This document shows, one piece after another, positions 59,222 to 64,000 of a stretch of DNA of 64,000 nucleotides. Position 1 is the first letter of the stretch. Every line of letters starts with the position of its first letter. Made by a program: the position numbers and the translations under genes. The notes under the pieces are model-generated. The model did not search any database. It was not told the DNA's origin and was given only the letters and a program-made list of their open reading frames with translations. This DNA comes from Mycobacterium kansasii ATCC 12478 (GTDB lineage: Bacteria; Actinomycetota; Actinomycetes; Mycobacteriales; Mycobacteriaceae): NCBI RefSeq assembly GCF_000157895.3, contig NC_022663.1, positions 4,030,001 to 4,094,000 on the forward strand, given 5' to 3'.

Positions 59222-60094
59222 TCACGCGGCCACCGCCAATGCCGCGGCCACCGCGGCGGCCCACACCAGCATCGCCAATCCGGTATCACGCAGCACCGGG
59301 ATCAGCTCGGGCCCGCGGCGGCCGGATCGCACCGGCGCGGCCGCACGCAGGGCCAGCGGCGTGGCCACCAGGCCCAGCGCACACCACGGCGTCGCGATCG
59401 TCAGCAGCAGGGTCAGCGCCCCGGCCGTGACCAGCAGGGCCTGGTAGAGGACTCGAGTGCGGGCATCGCCCAGCCGCACCGCCAAGGTGATCTTGTTGGC
59501 CACCGTGTCGGTCGGGATGTCGCGCAGATTGTTGGCCACCAGCACCGACGACGACAGGGCTCCCGTCGCCACGGCCAGCGCCAATCCCACCCAGTCCACC
59601 CGCAATGCCTGCGTGTACTGGGTGCCGAGCACGGCGATCAGGCCGAAGAATACGAACACCGCGACCTCGCCGAAACCGGAGTAGCCGTAGGGTTTCGCTC
59701 CGCCGGTATAGAGCCAGGCCCCGGCGATGCAGGCGGCGCCGACCGCGATCAGCCACGGCTGGCTCACCAGCGCCAGCACCAGCCCGGCCACCGCGGCGAC
59801 CGCCAGGCTCACCATCGCCGCGGTCAGCACCGAGCGGGGGGCCGCCAACCGTGAGCCCACCAGCCGCACCGGGCCGGCCCGCTCGTCGTCGGTGCCGCGG
59901 ATGCCGTCGGAATAGTCGTTGGCGTAGTTGACGCCGACGGTCAGCGCAATGGCGACAACCAGCGCCAGTAGCGCCTTCCACCACACGGCGGCGTGCAGCC
60001 AGGCCGCGGCGCCGGTGCCCGCGACGACGGGCGCCACCGCGTTCGGCAGGGTGCGTGGGCGAGCGCCGGCGATCCACTGCGTGAAACTGGCCAC
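59222..60094 (-). CDS. menA: 1,4-dihydroxy-2-naphthoate polyprenyltransferase
   Basis: A 290-residue UbiA-family membrane prenyltransferase with about nine helices. It transfers the polyprenyl chain to DHNA in menaquinone synthesis. The first Asp-rich motif appears as GVNYANDYSDGIRGTD near residue 62 and the second as VANNLRDIPTDTVANK near residue 190. The N-terminal WIAGARPRTLPNAVAPVVAG block is characteristic of MenA. GTG at 60094 is the chosen start. It is divergent from the phosphorylase gene over 63 bases, as in M. tuberculosis. Confidence 0.95.
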   Translation of the reverse strand: MASFTQWIAGARPRTLPNAVAPVVAGTGAAAWLHAAVWWKALLALVVAIALTVGVNYANDYSDGIRGTDDERAGPVRLVGSRLAAPRSVLTAAMVSLAVAAVAGLVLALVSQPWLIAVGAACIAGAWLYTGGAKPYGYSGFGEVAVFVFFGLIAVLGTQYTQALRVDWVGLALAVATGALSSSVLVANNLRDIPTDTVANKITLAVRLGDARTRVLYQALLVTAGALTLLLTIATPWCALGLVATPLALRAAAPVRSGRRGPELIPVLRDTGLAMLVWAAAVAAALAVAA

Positions 60095-60157
60095 GAAGGC
60101 ATCCTGCCGAAGTCCCGCACCCGCGATCAACTTCCTGGCATAGACAACAATGAGCGG

Positions 60158-60934
60158 ATGCTCGCAGTGATCGGCGGTACCGGCTTCTACAGCTTCTTCG
60201 GTCCCGATGCGCGCGCCGTCGAACCGGAAACCCCCTACGGTCGGCCCAGCTGCGCGATCACCATCGGCACCGTCGGAGGCCACGACGTCGCGTTCCTGCC
60301 CCGGCACGGCGTCCACCACCAGTATTCGGCGCACACCGTGCCCTACCGGGCCAACATGTGGGCGCTACGTGCCCTCGGGGTGCGCCGGGTGTTCGCCCCG
60401 TGCGCCGTGGGTAGCCTGACTTCCCGGCTCGGGCCCGGCGCGGTGGTGGTGCCCGACCAGTTGGTCGATCGCACCCGCGGCCGGGCCGACACCTACTTCG
60501 ACTCCGGCGGGGTGCACGCCACCTTCGCCGATCCGTACTGTCCGACGCTGCGCGGCGCGGTCACCGGGTTACCCGATGTGGTCGACGGCGGCACGCTGGT
60601 GGTGATCCAGGGCCCGCGGTTTTCCACTCGCGCGGAAAGTCAGTGGTTTGCCGCCGCGGGGTTCAACCTGGTCAATATGACCGGATATCCGGAGGCTATC
60701 CTCGCTCGTGAGCTCGAATTATGCTATGCGGCAATCGCTTTGGTGACCGACGTCGACGCGGGTGTCGACGTCGGGGAGGGAGTGACAGCGGCCGACGTGT
60801 TCGCCAGCTTCGGAGAGAACATCGAGATGCTCAAGGAGCTGGTGCGTGCGGCGATCGGCCGGGTCGCCCCGGAGCGCACCTGCACCCTGTGCCTGCTGCA
60901 TGCCGGTGTCGAGTTGCCGTTCGAGTTGCCGTGA
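60158..60934 (+). CDS. S-methyl-5'-thioadenosine/purine nucleoside phosphorylase
   Basis: A 258-residue PNP/MTAP-family protein (Rv0535-like) that cleaves methylthioadenosine or a purine nucleoside with phosphate. Signature segments: LAVIGGTGFYSFFGP at the start, FLPRHGVHHQYSAHTVPYRA, VAPCAVGS-type FAPCAVGSLTSRL, VVIQGPRFSTRAESQWF and NMTGYPEAILARELELCYAA. The ATG at 60158 is chosen; another ATG at 60150 is out of frame. The epimerase gene starts inside its stop (GTGA). Confidence 0.9.
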   Translation: MLAVIGGTGFYSFFGPDARAVEPETPYGRPSCAITIGTVGGHDVAFLPRHGVHHQYSAHTVPYRANMWALRALGVRRVFAPCAVGSLTSRLGPGAVVVPDQLVDRTRGRADTYFDSGGVHATFADPYCPTLRGAVTGLPDVVDGGTLVVIQGPRFSTRAESQWFAAAGFNLVNMTGYPEAILARELELCYAAIALVTDVDAGVDVGEGVTAADVFASFGENIEMLKELVRAAIGRVAPERTCTLCLLHAGVELPFELP

Positions 60935-61971
60935 AGGTGCTGCTGACCGGTGCGGCCGGTTTCATCGGATCCCGGGTGGCCGTCGCGCTGAGCGCCGCCG
61001 GCCATGAGGTGGTCGGCGTCGACGCCTTGCTGCCGGCCGCGCACGGCCCCGACGCTCAGTTACCGCCGGGGTGTCACCGAGTGGACGTCCGTGATGGCGA
61101 CGCCCTGGCGCCGCTGTTGGCCGGGGTGGACCTGGTCTGTCACCAGGCGGCGATGGTGGGTGCCGGGGTGGACGCCGCCGACGCGCCCGAATACGGCGCC
61201 CACAACGACCTGGCCACCACGGTGTTACTGGCCCAGATGTTCGCCGCCGGGGTGCGCCGCCTGGTGCTGGCGTCGTCGATGGTGGTCTACGGGCAGGGCC
61301 GCTACCACTGCGGCCGGCACGGATTGGTCGACCCGCTGCCGCGGCGGCGGGCCGATCTGGACTCCGGCATCTTCGAGCACCGCTGCCCGGCCTGCGGGGA
61401 CCCGGTCAGGTGGCGGCTGGTGGACGAAGCCGCCGCGGTGCGGCCGCGCAGCCTGTACGCGGCCAGCAAGGCGGCGCAGGAGCACTACGCGCTGGCGTGG
61501 TCGGAGTCGACGGGCGGCTCGGTCGTGGCCCTGCGCTACCACAACGTCTACGGTCCCGGCATGCCGCGCGACACCCCGTATTCCGGGGTGGCGGCGATAT
61601 TCCGCTCGTCGCTGGAAAAGGGTGAGCCGCCAAGGGTTTTCGAAGACGGCGGTCAGATGCGCGACTTCGTCCACGTCGACGACGTCGCCGCGGCCAACCT
61701 GGCCGCCGCGGATCTGACCGCGGCGGACCGCGGCGGGTTCACCGCCGCCAACGTGTGCTCGGGTCGACCGATCTCGATCCTGCAGGTGGCGATCGCGCTG
61801 TGCGAGGCCCGGGGCGACTCGACGGCTCCGGTGATCACCGGGCAGTACCGCAGCGGCGATGTGCGCCACATTGTCGCTGATCCGGCGCGCGCCGCCGACG
61901 TGCTGGGTTTCCGTGCGGCCGTGGCCCCGGTCGAGGGGCTGCGTGATTTCGCGTTCGCCCCGCTGCGCTGA
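60931..61971 (+). CDS. NAD-dependent sugar-nucleotide epimerase with a Cys/His insert (GalE3-like)
   Basis: A 346-residue extended SDR (Rv0536-like). The Rossmann motif is VLLTGAAGFIGSRVAVAL, the catalytic pair is in SLYAASKAAQEHYAL (YxxxK intact), and LRYHNVYGPGMP precedes the C-terminal substrate domain. Between residues ~125 and 155 there is an insertion with RYHCGRHG and FEHRCPACGDPV, which could form a small zinc site (C/H plus CxxC). Similar inserts occur in some dTDP-hexose epimerases. It is translationally coupled to the phosphorylase gene by the GTGA overlap. Confidence 0.85.
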   Translation: MKVLLTGAAGFIGSRVAVALSAAGHEVVGVDALLPAAHGPDAQLPPGCHRVDVRDGDALAPLLAGVDLVCHQAAMVGAGVDAADAPEYGAHNDLATTVLLAQMFAAGVRRLVLASSMVVYGQGRYHCGRHGLVDPLPRRRADLDSGIFEHRCPACGDPVRWRLVDEAAAVRPRSLYAASKAAQEHYALAWSESTGGSVVALRYHNVYGPGMPRDTPYSGVAAIFRSSLEKGEPPRVFEDGGQMRDFVHVDDVAAANLAAADLTAADRGGFTAANVCSGRPISILQVAIALCEARGDSTAPVITGQYRSGDVRHIVADPARAADVLGFRAAVAPVEGLRDFAFAPLR

Positions 61972-61974
61972 CCG

Positions 61975-63603
61975 TTACTGCGAGTCGCCTGGCGGACGGT
62001 AGATCTTCGGGCGCACGGGCCCGGTCGTCTCGGCTGATCGGAAGATCCGGGGGGACGGCCCCGGCCCGGACAGGACGGTGGTGGGTGCGTCATGGCCCGC
62101 CTCCGGCGTCCGGAACTGGGCCGTCTCCGCCTCCGACGGCAGCGCGGGTCGTCCGCCCGGTGGGGTGCGGCGCCGACCGGACCGGGGCCGTCGCGGATGT
62201 GGCCGCATTCGCCGCGGTGGGCGCTGCCGCCGCGCGATCAGGACGGCGGCGAGAATGCCCAGGGCCAGGCCGCACAGCGTCACGTCGAAGACGCTGCTGA
62301 TCTGCTGGGCCAAATTGTTGCCATAGACCGGGTTCGCCGGCGCGCCGGGGGGTGTCGCAAAGCGTGGCGCCAGGACGACGCCAAGGATGACGCGAGAAAC
62401 GCTGAGCGCGAACAGGAATCCGGACAGCGACGAGATCAGCCGGGCGGGCAGCGCATCGTTTTTCAGGTTGAGTCGAAGCCAGATCGCAAGCACCGCCGTG
62501 ACCAGGTCGAAGCCCGCCAGCGTCATGGTGTCATAGCGTGAATAGGGGTAATCCAACATCACCGCCGTGCTCAGGTCGGTCAGCCTCATCACCACCGAGC
62601 CCAGGCACCACGCGGCGATGAGCAGCAAGCCGTTTCGGGCCGCTGCGCGCCAGACGTCCTTGGCTATCGGCCGGCCGCCCGGGGGTCGCACCAAGGTCAG
62701 CGGCGCGAAGATGGCGGCGCCGGCCGCCCACGCCAGGAACCCTTCGTATCCGACGCCGGCCGTCGAGGTGTTCTGTGCGATGCCGTGGAATGCATCGATT
62801 TCACGGCCGACCGGCAGGATCCACACGATGACTCCGGCGGCCAGCGCCGAGGCTCCCAGCGCAATCGTGGACAGCCGGTAGCCTTCGGTGCCCTTCAGCA
62901 TCCACCGGGACGCAACCAGGACCGCGACGAGCGCGACAACGCCATAGACCACCGCCGTGTCGATCACCACGATGTTCTGCTTGCCGAACCCGGAGGCGGC
63001 CCCAGCGGGATGCAATGCGTATCGCACCCGCCAGACAAGGTTGAAACCCGCGCTGAGGGCGGCGCCGAACATCGACGCGTAGCCGATGATTCGGGCGGCC
63101 AGCAACCAGTTACGGTGCTTGTCATCGTCGGCGATCGCGCCGGTGATCGACGGTTGCGCGCTGAGCACCGCGCCGGCGGTTCCCAGCCAGCCGCCCGGCC
63201 CGACACCGCCCGGCACGTTGACGGTGCCACCGAACCGGATCGTTTGGAACGCGTCGTAGACGACGAACGCCAACACCAGCAGCAGATACGGGGTGTTGAG
63301 GGCCAGACGCAGCCGGCCTGCCCGGCCGGGTTCGGGTTTACCCAGATGCGGCACGACGGCCGCCGTCAACGACAGCAGCGTCACCAGCAGCAGTACCCCG
63401 AACAAGATTCTGCTGCTGCCCGGAATCCGGAAGCCGAAATACAGATTCCACGGGAAGAACAGCGCGCTGACAACCAGCACACTGGAGGCCACGTCCCGGT
63501 TGATGTTCCACCTTCGTAGCGAGTCCCGTGGCTGGCCGGGCGGGGCCGGCGGCCGCGCACCCATGATCGGGCCGGTAGGCGTGTCGTCGCTGCTCAGGCT
63601 CAC
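61975..63603 (-). CDS. Polytopic membrane protein of unknown function
   Basis: A 542-residue protein with about ten predicted helices between residues 40 and 470. A cytoplasmic N-terminus (~35 residues, Pro-rich) precedes them, and a long basic, Pro/Arg-rich C-terminal tail follows (from about 460, starting RRQRPPRRMRPHPRR). Position agrees with Rv0537c. No transporter motif is recognised. GTG at 63603 starts the frame. It ends four bases from the convergent epimerase stop. The 275 bases upstream (63604-63878) show no gene. Confidence 0.7.
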   Translation of the reverse strand: MSLSSDDTPTGPIMGARPPAPPGQPRDSLRRWNINRDVASSVLVVSALFFPWNLYFGFRIPGSSRILFGVLLLVTLLSLTAAVVPHLGKPEPGRAGRLRLALNTPYLLLVLAFVVYDAFQTIRFGGTVNVPGGVGPGGWLGTAGAVLSAQPSITGAIADDDKHRNWLLAARIIGYASMFGAALSAGFNLVWRVRYALHPAGAASGFGKQNIVVIDTAVVYGVVALVAVLVASRWMLKGTEGYRLSTIALGASALAAGVIVWILPVGREIDAFHGIAQNTSTAGVGYEGFLAWAAGAAIFAPLTLVRPPGGRPIAKDVWRAAARNGLLLIAAWCLGSVVMRLTDLSTAVMLDYPYSRYDTMTLAGFDLVTAVLAIWLRLNLKNDALPARLISSLSGFLFALSVSRVILGVVLAPRFATPPGAPANPVYGNNLAQQISSVFDVTLCGLALGILAAVLIARRQRPPRRMRPHPRRPRSGRRRTPPGGRPALPSEAETAQFRTPEAGHDAPTTVLSGPGPSPRIFRSAETTGPVRPKIYRPPGDSQ

Positions 63604-63878
63604 GATGCCTCCCTGGGATCGAGATCGGTTGCGGCTGCCTCGGGGTCGGCGCGGTGGCGAGGGAACCCCCTACCGGGCGCTCGGCGTTGTTGGATTGCGA
63701 ACATATCCTCCATTCGGACGACGCGGCAGGTGGCAGGGTTTCGGGTGTGACCCAGCCCTTCGGAAATCCAGTTACGCTGCGTTTGTCGCCTGAAAAGATG
63801 AATACTGCCGACCGTATCGCAGTCTAATGATGCCGGACATTGCTGGCCGTGGGGTCGCCAGCCGAAGGAGACCGTAAA

Positions 63879-64000
63879 TGGACGTCGTTTTGGGGGTCGC
63901 GGTCGCGGGTCCGGTCGCGCGGTTGGCGCTTGTCGGGGCGGGTGCCGGGGGCGCCGCCGTGATCGACCAATCCTCGGTCGATGTGGCCGAAGAGCCCATC
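63879..64000 (+). CDS. Start of an Rv0538-like protein (partial)
   Basis: The ATG at 63879 is preceded by GAAGGAG with seven bases between. The frame stays open to the end of the window, giving MDVVLGVAVAGPVARLALVG and then DQSSVDVAEEPI near the cut. This matches the start recalled for the large Pro/Thr-rich membrane protein Rv0538 and its paralogues, whose N-terminal domain is conserved across mycobacteria. Only 40 residues are visible, so no function is assigned. Confidence 0.7.

Overview
The window is a high-GC actinobacterial chromosome segment and almost certainly comes from a slow-growing, non-tuberculous Mycobacterium. The evidence is PE/PPE genes, an MmpS/MmpL pair, the cyclopropane mycolate synthase cmaA2, a fused uroporphyrinogen methyltransferase/HemD, mycobacterial bS22, and a gene order that follows, from memory, the M. 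tuberculosis Rv0499-Rv0538 backbone. No sequence search was possible. Family calls rest on visible motifs and recalled orthologues.

Layout. 1-7 kb: end of a thioesterase-like gene, proC, a small HTH protein, the 33-residue ribosomal protein bS22, two cell-envelope genes (galE2-like, acyltransferase), then cmaA2, a MaoC/Had-type hydratase and a SerB-type phosphatase on the minus strand. 7.2-11 kb: an accessory Tat-exported molybdenum hydroxylase (PaoABC type). 11.2-15 kb: mmpS-mmpL and a glutaredoxin-like gene. 15.2-21.3 kb: the haem operon hemA-hemC-hemD-hemB plus two small membrane proteins. hemD and hemB are separated only by four perfect copies of a 56-bp repeat that forms a chain of overlapping mini-ORFs. 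21-29.9 kb: an anti-anti-sigma factor, an acyltransferase, a secreted SGNH hydrolase, an exported esterase followed by an OafA/SGNH acyltransferase and a 38-residue membrane protein, ssuD, and a methyltransferase under a promoter flanked by an inverted repeat.

30-50 kb is the accessory core. It starts with a universal stress protein and a CtpF-like P-type ATPase, with a plausible DosR box upstream. Next comes a tightly overlapping five-gene cassette: amino-acid permease, DoxD-like membrane protein, acyl-CoA-dehydrogenase-fold flavoprotein without the usual catalytic Glu, cytosolic periplasmic-binding-protein-like protein, and a radical SAM enzyme with a TusA-like N-terminus. Then follow a nitrate transporter, a decayed PE/PPE cluster, an internally deleted IS630 element with intact ends, a small catabolic operon (DUF385, tartrate-dehydratase-like, PanE-like), a peroxiredoxin-glutaredoxin pair, and a lipoprotein frameshifted by a 10-bp duplication.

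50-64 kb returns to the conserved backbone: hemL, a phosphoglycerate-mutase-like gene, the System II cytochrome c maturation operon (thioredoxin, ccdA, resB, ccsA), a MinD/ParA-like ATPase, fabH, menA, an MTA/purine phosphorylase, an epimerase and membrane proteins. Haem synthesis, cytochrome c maturation and menaquinone synthesis together make the backbone an electron-transport biosynthesis neighbourhood. The five-gene cassette at 33.9-39.2 kb is the best candidate for an undescribed pathway.
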